The notes: generated from the sequence alone by a model not told the origin. DNA of 64,000 nucleotides from Hydractinia symbiolongicarpus (GCF_029227915.1 NC_079878.1:5828001-5892000); one strand, 5' to 3'. Counted from the stretch's first letter, positions 45,401 through 58,449 are shown. Numbers and translations are program-made.

Positions 45401-48400
45401 AGGATCTGGTGATAATTTTCCAAACTGTTCTGTTGATCGAAACAACAGGAAGGGCTTTAATTTGACTTTTACAATTTTTCTTTCTTTATGTAAATCCTAT
45501 AAAGAGAAGCATCATCTTTACGTGTTTATAAAACTCCATCTGGTACTCTACGAGTTTGAACATTTCCACCCCATAAGTTTCACATCCTATCCCAAAATTT
45601 AGCAAAGTATTATACCTCTAGACGTTCAATTTCTCGTTCAATCTCCTGGACTACAGGTTCATCCAATACATTACTTCCACACCTCACATGTTGCACGTTG
45701 TGGCAAGGTTGACTTTTTAAAAACAATTTAATTTGTTCAAGATACTTCTTGCTAAAATCAAAAGTGAAATATTGAAATACTAACTGTGAAAGAAAGTCAT
45801 CTTTTTATTTGGAAAAACAAAAAACAGTGAACTAACTTACTCTTTCTTTGGAAACAACTTTGAAAATACATATTGTTCATGATTGGTAGCTCTTCCTAAA
45901 GCTTCAAACACCTCTGGATACTTCTTCATATATGCTTCAAGTATGGCAATTGTTGCAGGCGGGTAGGTCCAACCTTTCTCCGCTCTCCGTGCAAATCCTA
46001 ACGCCTAAGCAACAAACGCATTATCATGATTATACAAAATATCAATTTTTCTTAGTTTGTTTACACCTAAGTTTAGTCAAATTCACAGCCCCAAAAAGTA
46101 AACGACTCGTTATTGTTCATAATAGCTCGTTCGTGTAGTCATGGAAGCTTGTCAAAGAAAATTCCGAAAGCATAATATATACATGAAAATTGTCTGAATA
46201 ATTTTGTAGTATTTTCTTAATAACTCATAAAAAAATCATCATAAAATGCAAAAATATATCGCCATACGAACGTCAATAACAGTTACACACCTCCTTGTTT
46301 TGGCCAGAATATTTGAGTCTCAGTCCAATGTTACCAAGGTTTCCACTACCGTACTCTTCTCTTTCGTATATGTAAACATCTCCTGTTATCCGTCCTAGTA
46401 ACTGAGTTGATATTCCAAGACGACGGGAAACAGCATGATCAGATATATAATGAATCGACAAAGAATCATATTTACTAATGACGCTGGTAAAGTCTGGTTC
46501 AGGGTCAACTTTTAATGCAACACGGACACGTCCAGCTTCTTTATCACACTCAATCACCTGATAATTAGAAATAAGATAAAAAGACAAGTTTAACTTAGTT
46601 TGTCAGCAAACAAATTCAAATAAACAAAAAACTTACTTCTCCCGGGGAACCATAGTGTGGTGAAGCCATCATGAAAATATTTGAACCAGCTGGATAAAGA
46701 TTTTCAATGGAATCAAATACCTCACACTGTTCATCATTAACACTAAGGTCCTAAGGAGGTATAAAAACAAAACTTTGGTCATAACATTTTTCAAATAACA
46801 TTTATAAAACATAAGGTAGCCTTAAAGAAATGACATTAAAAATGAATATGACTTTACCTGTACTACACCTTGATATGCATAAAAGCTGGATCGTGGGCTC
46901 CATTCTTTTTGCAATTTCACAGAACCTTTGTGTCCACACACATATCTGAAAAATTTAAAGGTCACTGTTTGCATTCTTGTCAAAAATTGAGAAACTTAAC
47001 TGAATAGATTTGAAGATTCAATTAGATAATCCTAGCAACTGATCTGAAAATTGTTGTTCTTTCCATTCGAAACAAATACAAATGCTCAAAACTACTATAT
47101 GGTATAGCGTGTAAAAATCATAAGAAACCGAAAATTACGCCAACCTTTTCCCTAAGAGCAAGTTTGCCTCCACCATCACTTTAACTTCTCCTAATTCGAT
47201 ACCTCTTCTTCCCATATGATAAGTTTCAATAGCTTTCATCTCACGCACAACGCTTTTGTATTCTTCACCACCGAGCATTTTAGATTGCAATTGATTTTTT
47301 CCATCCAAATAGTAGTGTATACTGTCATCACAAACCGACTTGATAGTTGCTTCAACCATGTATGGCCATTCCACGTATGCTGTTTCACCAAGGAGATGTT
47401 TTGCAATTTCTTCAATTGACTAAATTTTAAATTTATTTCAGTGACAAGGCAAAAAAATACTCTGTCTATACAGTACTCTAACTATCAAAAAAATAGGTCA
47501 ATCTGAACTAAAGAAGTGTGGGAAGTATTGCAGTGAAAATATATTGACATTGTGGTAACAACTTGTAAAGAAAATAAGAATATGTTATTCTTGTAACTTA
47601 CTGGTAAGCTTCCTGGAATGATTTTTACAATCATATTATTGTTTCGACTGTTTTGTTGAAACACTTTCACACCAGCTTTTTTCAAGTAACTTTCGTGCTT
47701 GAGTTGCTTCATGGTTGGAAAACCATGGAAATATACATCAAGTAAAGTTCCTTTCATTAAACCCTTCTTTAATAAGCCCATGTCCAGATGAAAATGCTCT
47801 CGATCAAGTTTCTCTGCTTTCGCTTTACACATGTTTATGTCATCAAAATGTTCAGGGTACGAAGACGCATAAACAAAATTTAATGTTTTATCATATTTGT
47901 ACATAAAACACTTGCCAAAGGAATTACGCTCTTTTTCTTCATCAGTTAAATGTGCATAATTGGGAAGCATTGCCCTTAAAAGCCGCCCCTATAATAAATA
48001 TAGATACATAATTATTAAAACAATGTTGACATCATTTTAGCATAATCATTAAAAATGCCTATAGCTAAATATTTTTATATTGGGGTGTCCAATAGCTCTG
48101 CCTAAGCAAAATAGGTTTACTTTAGGTAACTCTTTTACATAAACATAAACATTCTGAGAGCGAAATAAAATTTCGTTTTGTTTATTTTGACTTTAAAAGA
48201 AAAGGTCGCTTCAAAATATAAAGGAGGTTTTTGTGACATTTTTAATATTTGACTTTAAAAAAGCTGTAACAATTTTGACTTACCAAAATGGTTGGGCTTA
48301 AACCCTATCAAGAAATTTGGTCACCTTTATATATCCACACATACGTCTAGGTATAGGGTTTAAGTTTCCAAAAATACTTAAATAGGAAATATTTAATGTG

Positions 48401-51400
48401 CATGTTTTTGATTTATACTTTAGCCATAGCTAGTAATTTTCTGTATTATTTTTATTATTATTACTAAAGTTACCCAGGATAGCCTCTTCAGTTTCTATTG
48501 ATACTGTTATCAATATGGGTCCCGTAAAGCACATTTAAAGCTGCCATTTGAGCTATGAGAGCCGTGCAAACACAGCAATTGTTAAACTAGACAACTGCCT
48601 AAGATATCAATCCTGTTCTCGTGCGGAATGCTTAGATGAAAGACGTGATTCTTTTGTAGTCTCTGACATGACTCGACCAGGGATTGAACTCAAGACATTC
48701 AGCACTAAAAGCAAACACTCTTATACATGGCCACCAGCCGATAAGTCCAAAATTGCACTTCTATTAAATTTTTAAAATGCTACACAAATTTATATAGGCT
48801 ATTTCAACCTGTGATAAAATTTTAGGCTAAAATAACCAAGTAAGTCAATTTTATGCACATTTAAATTTTTTAGCCTTTTTTCAAAATTTGTAAAAATCAC
48901 ACTATTTTGGAACTGATTCGAAACCAAAGATGGAATAAATTTCATTTTTCCTGAAATGCAAACATTTATTAACACTAGAATAATGAAATTCTCATTTACC
49001 TTTATTTTACAAAAAAATTACCAAATATCACAACAACAACAAAAAATCCTACAATAGCTGTTACTGTTTAAAGAGGTACTTGCCTCATCAATAAAAGGGA
49101 TGAGCACAACTGCTTCCCATTCTTGTTGTTTGCCATTTAAATCCGTTCGAAATTCCGTTGGGTAAAAATCAATAATAGGTGAATTATCCATAACCATCAG
49201 ATGCTGTTTGAAAAAATAAAGCATGAAAGATTATAAACAATTTAACTAAAACGTGAGTAAAAGGTGTCATCTAATTTTCTTGTGAGTGTGTTTATGCTTT
49301 TGTCATTATTGTTACAGTTTTTAATTATTTATTTTCACAGAGAAGAGGTTACTGTTATACTTAATAATCTCACTTGAAATGCAACAGGAAGTAACTTCCT
49401 GCTTGCAGCTGGCAAAACAGCCAGGAGTTGTTCAAACGGATGAAACGGTTTTCCCATGTCGAAATGCAACTCTTTGATGTCAAAATTAGCCACATCAGAG
49501 ATGTACGGTGAATAATGATAAGGATAATACCTAATAGAAAGAGTAATAATACACCGGTTTGCTATTACATTTTTTGACTTTTTATTTGATAAGACTTTTT
49601 AATCAACAGAAGTTGTTCTCTACCATTCCTCTAAATGTATTTAAACAACTTGTTTGCAATCATCAAAAGTAGAAAAGACATACCAACTCCAAGATTGTAA
49701 TCCATTGAAGTAATAATGAGCATTCCATTGCAAGGCACGGACATACTCATAACAAATTGTGTGAATCTGTTCGCTAAATATAGAAAATTATATAAAAAGA
49801 TAAAAAACATGAGAACTGCCAAAAAATTCATTCATTTTTACAACAACGTCTGTAATCATAAAATAAAAGCTAATAAAACTGTATTTTATTTTCAAGTGTC
49901 AAATTATAGCATTGAGATAATTATTTTTTGTATTTGTCTAAAAGTAAAAAAAAAATTACTCATCAACGATGTCCATGTCAAATTTTTCCATATAGTAATG
50001 CCGTTTATGTTGTTTGAATTCTAGTTCAAATGTTTCTTCATCCTCAACCTCTACATCATCACAGTCACCGTCACCATCTTCATTACCATCAACATTTTTG
50101 GGTGCTTTGTCTGGAGATTGTTTAGAATTTTTATCAAAATCTGCAGACATGCTTGCTAGTGCCGAAAATGGGTTATTTTGCTTCACTGGACTGTGAAAAA
50201 ACTCATCTTCATCAAGTGAGACCAAAAACTTTGAAAATTTCTAAATATATATAAAAAAATACATTTAATGCCACAGTTAAAAAATGGTGATAAGCCATTA
50301 TGCAAGTGCCAGTTAGTTTTTAAAAATAATTTATGTGATTTACAATTTCTGATATATTTAAGAGTGGGAGGAAAAAAGAGCAGCTGTTGGGAGTAAGGCT
50401 TAGGCTTACAAATAGAAGTCCTAAAAAGTTTCAGGACAAAAAAAATAAAATGAAAAGATTTGATAATATTTGGGTGTATTGAGTGGTAAAAAATCACATA
50501 GGCAGCCACAATACTTGATGAAATTTAGTACACACCTTTGACATAAAAAACAGTGATAGAATGACTAATCTGTCATGTGGAAAAAAAGAAAAAAGGTTCA
50601 CTAAGATCTATTTGATTCTTAACCTCATGAAAGTGCTTTAGAAAACTTTTTTTAACTGTATCAAGAAAAAAATTGGCTTTACATGTATCATTACTTTTTG
50701 GGAGCAAATATACAGATAAATGATTTTGTAAATTGAAAAAAGACAATCGTAGATTTTTAGGACATCTTTTTTCTTTTTTCTTCATTTAGTAAATGTTAAA
50801 AAAATTCTTTAGTTTTAAAAAGGATTAGATAAAAAGACATTATATCAAACACACAAAAGAAAAACAAGGTTCTTTATTTAACTACGAAGCTTAATAATTC
50901 TTGATAAAAAGATCTCTAGTGACTGATGGAAATGTATTACACCATTGACAGTAAACGAACCTTTTTTTCAGGACTTCCTTTTTCACCACTTTTTAATAAA
51001 TTTCCAGCACCTTTACTTTCAAGCCATTTAAGATCAGCATAAACTTCTTCAAAACGATCTCGATCAAACTAAAAATTCAAAACTGTAATCAGGTCCTTAG
51101 AAAGAATCCAAAGCTTTTATGTTTACTAACATGACAACATATTGATCTGGAAAAACATTGTAGCCTATGTCATTATACTACCAGAATTCACTTGCTTCTC
51201 TGAAGACTTCCCAACCCTACACTGAACAAAAACAACTTATATTTTGATAAATTGTATGATATGATTAAAAGCCAACTTTACCTTGCTTAAAGTTTCGAAA
51301 AACTTTTTCAAGCGGTGAAGATTGATATCCCCACCGTTGTTAAGATATCCTGCATAAAAAAGATGGGTGATAATAATTTCTAGGATTCAAATAAGCTTAG

Positions 51401-54400
51401 TTTGGACAAGAATAATTTATGAAGTCTGTGTAAGCCATGTAAAAAATAAAACTTTAATTGCTGCTAAGAAATATGATTCTGTCAAACTAGAAAGAATGAT
51501 TTCTTAAAAAAAAACACCCACTGCAAAAATATTAATAGATACCACATGTATTTTCAGTTGCAAAAAAGAAACAATTTCCACAGAATTTACTTTAACCCTA
51601 TTCAGTCTGGGTATTTTCGAACATATTATGACCAGGGGGTGGCCTCAATAACTTTTCATAGGCTTGTTCAAATTGAATCAAACTTGGCACACTTATAGTA
51701 CGTCACAAAAGGAACAAAATGCCGGCAATAAGTTTTTGCTTGCACCAGCACATTTTCTGTGACGTCATCAAGAGCTTGATATTTCTTCAAAATGCCAACG
51801 TCTACTTAAAATTCAATTACTTTAGTTCTAGAGCGAATTTTTGCATTCTGTTTGAAGTTTCTGAAAGCTAAATAAAAGTTATTTAACATATTTTCCAGTT
51901 CTTACATAAGTCGCATGAAAAGATGCCAAAAATTGTACGAAAATTATTTTTTTTCGATTTTCGGGTAAATCAGATTAATCACGTGTTCCAAAAGATGGAA
52001 AATGATTCTTCTTGATGAGACAAAGTTGTGTTGTAAGTTTCAAGTTCTAAGGATAATCCTAACAAGAGTTATTATATTTTCCAAGTTATAAAGGTTTCAT
52101 AGAGATTTTTAGGGGTAGTTTTGAGTAATAGCCAATATTAAAGCCTCTGAGAGGCTTGGCGGAATCGCCCCCCCCCCCCCAAACTGAATAGGGTTAAAAC
52201 TATGTAAATTCATCTGCACATCACTTAATTTATTAATTTTTTCAATTTAAATATATAAACAGAGGACATATATACCATCTGTTGTTGGTAGGAACTCTTT
52301 GTATACTCCAAATAAATAAGGCAAGGCGTCGTGGTTGATATGCATATGTGGCAGATGAGGAATAAAGTCATTGCCAACCAGAAAACTTAATAATATCCAG
52401 TCATCTATTAATCTTTCCAAGTCGTAACGAAAATGTAAGGAAGGCTAGAAATAAAGGAAGAAAAATGTCATGTAGTGAAAAAAATATTTAGAAATATTTA
52501 GTTGGATGTAGTCAAACTAAATTTAATTGTATTAATGCTCCATGTCCTTTTTTTTTTTTAATAATCACGTTGGCATTTGCTAACTATACAGGTTTTGCAA
52601 TAACAATGGTAGAGTCACTTTTATTTGAAAGTTTTGCCTTAAAAACACTGATGGTTGATGGAATGCTCAGATGAAGGGATGCTTAAAGTAACATACCTTT
52701 AGAGATCCAAATTCAAAGTCAATGTATTCCCTCATCAGGGATAAGTGAAGTAAATGAAATGTTTGCTGTTCTGGACGTGTCAGCCTTTTTGACTGTTTTC
52801 CAAATCTTACTTCTTCTCTAAGCAATGCAAAGTGAGGTTCGTGACTTGTTAACCCCAACATTATCTACATGAAATTCGAAAAGCATTGCAAACATAAAAA
52901 CAGACCATCTAGAACTTGGTGATTCATTACTACATTCATTTTCGTTGTTTTTTGGGGTTTTTTTACTATAATAAAATAAAAACAATACCAGAAACTAATT
53001 AATCAAGAAACAAAAATCTGAAAAATTTTGAGAAATTAAAAAATTGCTCTGCAAAATTGCTCTAAAAACTCTGTGACATTGTTCTACAATTGAATTATTT
53101 AAAGCATTGGGAATTTTTAAATTTGTTAACTGTTGGTAAATATCATTGTCATATTTCATGCACTTACCAAATCAGCATCTAATCCATACAAACAATGACG
53201 TGTATTTGGGTCGTACCCAGGCTTAGACTTGCAATAACGAATGAAGTCCATAACTTTGTGTTCTCCTTCACCAGGGACCTAAAAAAATTAAGACAACATA
53301 AATAGTACAAACAATTCTTTTTTTCTAATCAACTACCAAGGTAAACTATACTACTTACATCATGACCAGATAAGTAAACTGAACACTGCTGCCACATTGG
53401 ATCTGTTGAAATCTTTTTGTTTACAAAATACTTTAACTGTACTTGAAGTCTTGCCATGAATTCGGTACCTAAAATTATGCATTAGTTAGTTTACGAGATT
53501 GTAAAACTTAAAATCACAAGTAAAATACAGAATATAAGAAAGCCAGACCTGGTGTTATGCAGTTAGAATCAAACCTATCTTCTGTAGGCAATGTTTGGCC
53601 TTTTAACAGGGCCTTACGAATGTTGTCTTCTGCCTCCTTAGCAGTTCTATAAACAGAAAAACAAACAAACAGGTCAACATCCAGATTGCAAAAAAAAAAA
53701 AGATAAAAATTTTAAATATTTATCACCTGAATCTTCGACTTCTTTGTTGATTCATTTTAGCTCTTGGAGCACAACCATCCACCGCCATAAAGAAATTTTT
53801 CTTAGGTTTAATGATGCGAAATAAAACCTACATGTCAAAATGAGAATTGCACACACAAGGAAAAGTAATATGTTAAACAACTAAAATGCAAAAATAAGGG
53901 AGATAATGATATAATATAATTAAATATGTTCTTAAAAATAACTAACCTCAATATAATTAAATATGTTTTTAAAAATTTCTGCTTCCGTTATTCGAAAATG
54001 TGGGTCATCATCATTGGGATGAGAACACGGGTGAATAATACCATTCATATCAAGATAGAGATTATCAAACTCAGGAATCTAGTAAAAACGTATATACCAT
54101 TCCTGTTTAAATTCAACAAAATAACATACAAGACGCATTCTATATTTTCTCATTAAAATAATAATAAAGGGGCCAGCCTAAAAAATTACAAAAACTTATT
54201 GCGGTTTTTTTTTCTCCAAAAAACTGCATTAATCAAGGAAAATATGAACATGTTTTTAAAAGTTCCTCTGGTTGAGTATTAGTGGCAGTTTTTTTTACCT
54301 AAAAAAATTTCAAGCACATATAATCAGGGGAAAGTTAATTTGCTTGTGTGTCAGGTGTGTCTCCTGAAAAATCCATGCAAAGTAGCTAAAAAACATGTGC

Positions 54401-55307
54401 AGCAATTATCAAATTTTTTGTCATATTTTAAAAAAGGTGGAAGATTTTTTATTTTAAAATGTTTAAAAAGGATTCTTCAATTTATGTATGTAATTTGTAT
54501 GGTCTTTACATTGCATTTTTTTTAACCAAATGTGACCTTAAAATTCAAAAATATTGGTTCGAGTAAACAACTTGATGGTAAATAATATAACCAGAAGCGT
54601 AAATATTATTATAAAGAAACAGACATTCTGATGATGACCTTTGGAATGTAAGGTTGAAATATCAATTTTAAAAGAAACGTTTTCGACTCTCTTTCTTTTT
54701 AATAATGTTTAAGCTTCTGGTTTGACCTCCAAATATTTTAAGAATTGGAGATCAATGGTTCTTCACTTACAATACCCAGAGATTCATAAAAATAATTCAA
54801 TATGGCACATGTGATGTATGTGTTGCTAAATGCTTGGAATTGGGGGAGAGGTCTATATTAATTTTATTTGTTAACAAAGAATGAAATTTTTAAGCTACTA
54901 GCTAGAAAAGGTCAGAATATATAGTATAGCAAGGGCAAATAAAAGTATAAAAGTATAAAAAGCTCCCAGTTTTGTTTCCTTAAAAGTGTCATATTCCGAC
55001 GTGTCCTTGCTAATCTTCTACATAATGTAAAATGATGTCATTTTTTTTGCAGTCAAAAATTTTTGTAAATTAACAGGGCTGTTTTTTACTCCATTTTAAA
55101 AGAACACTGATGTAGTTGATTGTTTTATTCTTAGTTTTTCTTTTGGCTATGGTTTCCAAAAAAATAGTTGCAGTTGAATGTGTATTATTAATAGTCACAT
55201 GTAATTTTGAATAATTATCTCATAAAACATACCTGGTGTTCTTTAATGACCTGGCTTAAGCAAGGATACCTTTCAGATAGCCAACGATAAAACTTTGGGA
55301 CTCCCAT
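39424..55307 (-). CDS. XRN1: 5'-3' exoribonuclease 1, 34 exons
   Basis: Exons 1-34 join in phase to 1795 residues (human 1706): 55233-55307, 53947-54078, 53727-53827, 53549-53646, 53359-53468, 53168-53278, 52697-52864, 52276-52444, 51282-51349, 50961-51068, 49960-50240, 49684-49773, 49374-49530, 49084-49203, 47602-47988, 47145-47419, 46858-46945, 46637-46750, 46291-46557, 45841-46004, 45616-45751, 45304-45496, 44721-44802, 44469-44638, 43690-43900, 43455-43575, 43211-43295, 42531-42561, 42361-42448, 41798-41908, 41418-41714, 40633-40698, 39925-40380, 39424-39681. XRN1 degrades decapped mRNA in the cytoplasm. Catalytic and 5'-phosphate-pocket residues fall at family positions: D35, D86, K93, Q97, R100, R101, E176, E178, D206, D208 and D291 (GNDFIPHLP). 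PAZ/Tudor, winged-helix and SH3-like regions follow ([13 protein letters not shown]). The tail holds a dsRBD-like segment, NPFIPHQV and a six-fold LKxLLG-type array. Intron 14 uses a GC donor. Confidence 0.95.
40050..40314 (-). other. XRN1: Six LKxLLG-type short linear motifs in the XRN1 tail
   Basis: Exon 33 (residues ~1559-1710) encodes [40 protein letters not shown] and KLKEMLGM. Conserved Leu/Ile residues lie near 1582, 1595, 1618, 1633, 1648 and 1663, the last four exactly 15 residues apart. Asp/Glu-rich linkers separate them and an acidic tract follows. Human XRN1 has one similar phrase (LKEILKI). Function is not known; a leucine-rich docking peptide for a decay factor is my inference. 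Confidence 0.8.
48440..48745 (-). mobile_element. tRNA-derived SINE in XRN1 intron 14
   Basis: In reverse complement the element begins with a tRNA-like head. The A-box region is TGGCCATGTATAAGAGTG, and the B-box region, TTGAGTTCAATCCCTGG, continues into a GTCGAGTCATG phrase. A conserved-looking body follows, then a 3' end GGGTAACTTTAGTAATAATA with an AT-rich tail. Boundaries are approximate. The body phrase after the B box is shared by several old animal SINE families. Confidence 0.65.
51596..52193. mobile_element. piggyBac-like MITE, copy 2 (598 bp), in XRN1 intron 8
   Basis: CCCTATTCAGTCTGGG and an inverse CTGAATAGGG end, with TTAA on both sides (51592-51595, 52194-52197). The interior matches copy 1 over most of its length (CATTTTCTGTGACGTCATCA, TTTGAAGTTTCTGAAAGC). 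It is more diverged and has lost part of the left G-run palindrome. Confidence 0.85.
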
Positions 55308-55930
55308 TTTTTTCTAAATCCTAAAGCATAAACATAACAACACGATGACTCATCAAAACTTCTCCAACCTTAAATGATTTTTGCCTTATAGAGAGAGGCT
55401 ATTTCTGCTGAAATTGCCAAAGTGCTTTCTTGTAAAGATAACATTTTTATGGATGACAACATTGTATCGGCTATTATTATAAAGGACTCTTTAAGGCTTA
55501 TCTCCTTATCTCCTGTGAAAAAACAAGTTGGCCTCTTATGAAAGATCTTTGTTATCTAGGAATCCGTTAGATTCTTTGAAAATCTTTATGGCTTCTCTGT
55601 CTTAAAAGTTATGCTAATTATGCAAAATTATGATGTCAAGAACTAGTTCAACCTGTAATTCTGGTTATTGGGCATAATTATCGTAACTAGATATTGAAAT
55701 TTATGTGAAATGATCAAAATGCCAAACTGAACGACCAAAAAACATTTTTAATCATATATATGCCTTGTCAAAACTGTCAAATACAACACCCACGCAGAGC
55801 TAGTTCATGCCATCATGAATGATTAGTGGGACTTCTACGTCCAAATTCTAAGAACCAATCAAGAAGTTTGTAATAAATATGCAAATACCTAGACAACTTT
55901 CCAAGGTATTTCATATGAAATTAACTTTAC

Positions 55931-56029
55931 CTGCTCTAAATCAGGAAACTCTACTAAAAGATAGTACAGTCGAAAAATCCCTCCCTCAATCGCAGTATTT
56001 GTCAAAATGACTCCATAAGGGGCACACAT
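55931..56029 (-). other. Possible upstream exon or uORF of XRN1
   Basis: ATG at 56029 opens 33 clean codons (MCAPYGVILTNTAIEGGIFR...) ending at CAG|GTAAAG. An acceptor (GCTTTAG at 55321-55327, opening just after) precedes the XRN1 ATG by 13 bases. If they are spliced, the upstream frame overlaps the XRN1 start out of frame and ends 48 codons after its ATG. It could equally be a stray exon of an unrelated gene. No family recognised. Confidence 0.3.
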
Positions 56030-56051
56030 TGTTTAAGCGATAGTCAAATCT

Positions 56052-56098
56052 ATCAGTTTAATAGAAAAAGGTTCAAAACCTTTTTCTATTAAACTGAT
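56052..56098. repeat. Perfect 22-bp hairpin, 3-base loop
   Basis: ATCAGTTTAATAGAAAAAGG plus TT on the left, loop CAA, then the exact complement to 56098. It lies in the XRN1/endoglycoceramidase intergenic region. Confidence 0.85.
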
Positions 56099-56589
56099 TT
56101 ATGTTACATTTCCATGCAAGGCAATTGTCAAAGTTACTTTAGCCGTTGTCAGTCTTTTTCAGGAATATTTGAGTAGGTGTGCGATGATTCCCACGTGAAA
56201 ATCAAGTAACGCGTGCAATGTAAAACGCACGTGCAAAGAATGTTACCCCTGCAATACAGACTCCGAGGTTATTTTTGTTAAGCATTCATTTTGCGGTAAA
56301 AAACGTTTTAAATCGTGAACCACAAACACGATGATCGAGCGTCTACCGGTATAGCAACTCTCTCAATCTTAACTTCCTTTTCTACATGTCCAAAATAGTA
56401 TACATGACTATATTGTTATTTTTATATTTATTGTTTATTTTTCAGCAAATAGGCAAAAATATCCGTTGTTTTCAAATTAAAAAAAATCTTTATCCATGTG
56501 GCTTAAAACTTCAAAATTGAATCAGAAAGTTCAGCTACACTTTAACAAAATTTTTACAGAAAAATATTTATACCGCCTGTGGGTTTCGT

Positions 56590-57110
56590 TTTTACAGGCA
56601 TAAAGAAAAAATCCTTTAAATTCGGACTTGCTATGGTTTACAATTGTTTTGTCAAATGATTAATAAATTATCTACAATTAAATCCATGATAAAATGTCTA
56701 TTCCTCCTGTAAGTGTAGTTTTGCAGACTTGCTTCATCCGTGCTCCGTCGGCGTTCATCTCTGCATTAGTTAAGAACCTCATGGCTGGATTTCTCGTGTA
56801 AGACCTGGTTACCAATGAAGAAGGGGCCAGGCAAAAGAGATTTATGTCTATGTAGTTCTTTTAACAAGTCAGGAGTCTGTGAATTAGCTAAGTCAGGTTG
56901 GCTATGAATAGGCTTGCTCGTGGATTAAAAGGACCAAGACTATTCAATAATTTCTGAGATCTTAAAGTGTCCGACCAAGACGGAAATCTATCAAACGTTT
57001 TGTGTGACAACTCTCCAAAAATTATTTCAAAGGCTGCCAACGCATGCTACAAAATGGATTTTATAGGTTAATTTTGAAAACTCAATATTGATCGCATGTC
57101 TCTCCTGAAA
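56590..57110. repeat. Dispersed ~500-bp repeat, copy 2 (inverted relative to 13.6 kb)
   Basis: The reverse complement of the block at 13640-14165. The peptide of that block is recognisable here on the plus strand (DQDYSII, LQKLF-RLP-HA-KW) but interrupted by stops. No TIR of the 12504 element is attached, so this copy is a fragment or a separately moved unit. Confidence 0.65.
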
Positions 57111-57500
57111 AAGACTGCATTGTGGAGGAACACCATATAAATCTATTTTCCATAAAGAGGGCGATGTCAATAGTAGCTTACAGTTGGTCGGTCGGCGAAA
57201 AATAATGAAAAAAAATTATAAAAAATGACAACGGAGAAGGGTTACGACAAGCATATTCTATTTTTGCATCAGGCATGCAGATAATATTATTTTGTTGCGA
57301 AGGAAAATAATAATAATTTGTCTCACTAAAAAAATGTTTGGACAAATTTGTTCGCTTGTTTTGAATTATTAAAATAACTAGCTGTCAAGATGAAAAGATA
57401 AAAATGTTTGCATGCTCAATCAAGCTTTTTCTAATGTTAAAAAGAAGAATAGGCGAAACATTAAAAAAAATTTTTTTTAATTCTTGTCTTGACAAAATAC

Positions 57501-57692
57501 AGGTAAATACATTTACATAAAATATCTATAGATGAATTTCGATGTTTACATTTTTAGCAGTAAGCTCTTTCGGCTCTGGCATTTGCACACGCCCATCTTT
57601 TTTCCTGCCATGCAAATACGAGAGCCAAAAAAGCTTACTGCTAAAAATATAAACAACGAAATTCATCTATAGATATTTTATGTAGATGTATT
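57501..57692. repeat. Fold-back repeat with ~75-bp arms
   Basis: The left arm (57501-57585, ATCTATAGATGAATTTCG ... TTTTTAGCAGTAAGCTC) is mirrored by the right arm (57618-57692, GAGCC...AAGCTTACTGCTAAAAA ... CGAAATTCATCTATAGAT) with few mismatches. The loop contains CTTTTTTCCTGCCATGCAAA. A partial relative of the loop and right arm recurs at about 57836-57885. Structure fits a fold-back MITE. Confidence 0.75.
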
Positions 57693-58037
57693 CAGAGGCA
57701 TTTATAAGACGTTAAATGAATTGAAATAAATCAGAAGGCATAAATCTACACTCAATAATAGTTTAAAACTTTAAACAATGTTTCCCTGCGAAGAAATGCA
57801 CAGGAAAAGACTTCTCTTCACCAAATCCTAGCATCATTTTTCCTGCCACGCAAATGCATGAGCCAAAAAAGGGCTTATAATGATGTTATGTGTGAGTGCC
57901 TAAATATATCATACATATTGTATATTTATAGTGTATCAACTAACTATCCATATGGTTTCAGGCTAGCTATCTGCTTTCTCTGACACTACTGTGCACTGAG
58001 GTGATTTTTTAAATTTTATAGCAAGCTATAGGTGCTG

Positions 58038-58069
58038 CTCTAGCTAGCTAGCTAGCTAGCTAGCTAGAG
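58038..58069. repeat. (AGCT)n microsatellite
   Basis: About seven AGCT units bounded by CTCT and AGAG; the whole run is self-complementary. It lies about 380 bp upstream of the endoglycoceramidase start. Confidence 0.85.
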
Positions 58070-58449
58070 TTTCCCCTACAAAAAACACATTTATAAAAGA
58101 AAAATAGTTTCATGTATCAGTTTCAATAATTCATATTGCTCACTTATTTAAAACAATAAAATGTGTTTTAGATAAAAAAAAATATTTAGCTAGCACTCTG
58201 ATGTTATGATGTAATGTGTTGTATCGTATCACCCCACATCAACGCTGCCATTTATGGCCGCCATTGATTTGATCTCGCTTGCCAATTGTGACGTCTAGTT
58301 CTCGAAATTTTGTCTCGCACACCCCAAGTCAAAACAAATATCACGCGCAGATCACAAAATGATTTCGAAACATTTTTCCGTTGTTTGCAGAAAGGACAGT
58401 TTGCAGCAGAGCAAAGCGTTGTATTTTTGCTGCAAAAAATAGCACAAAC

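Larger units (their letters stand above)
55308..58449. other. Divergent intergenic region between XRN1 and endoglycoceramidase
   Basis: Head-to-head promoters of XRN1 (minus) and the endoglycoceramidase gene (plus) must lie here. The interval holds a possible upstream exon (55931-56029), a perfect hairpin, a ~500-bp dispersed repeat copy and two fold-back repeats. I recognise no core-promoter motif with confidence. Confidence 0.5.

Noticed and set aside
58381-58449. Upstream in-frame ATG of endoglycoceramidase
   Set aside because: It would place 23 polar/basic residues before a clear signal peptide; the ATG at 58450 gives a proper secretory start.
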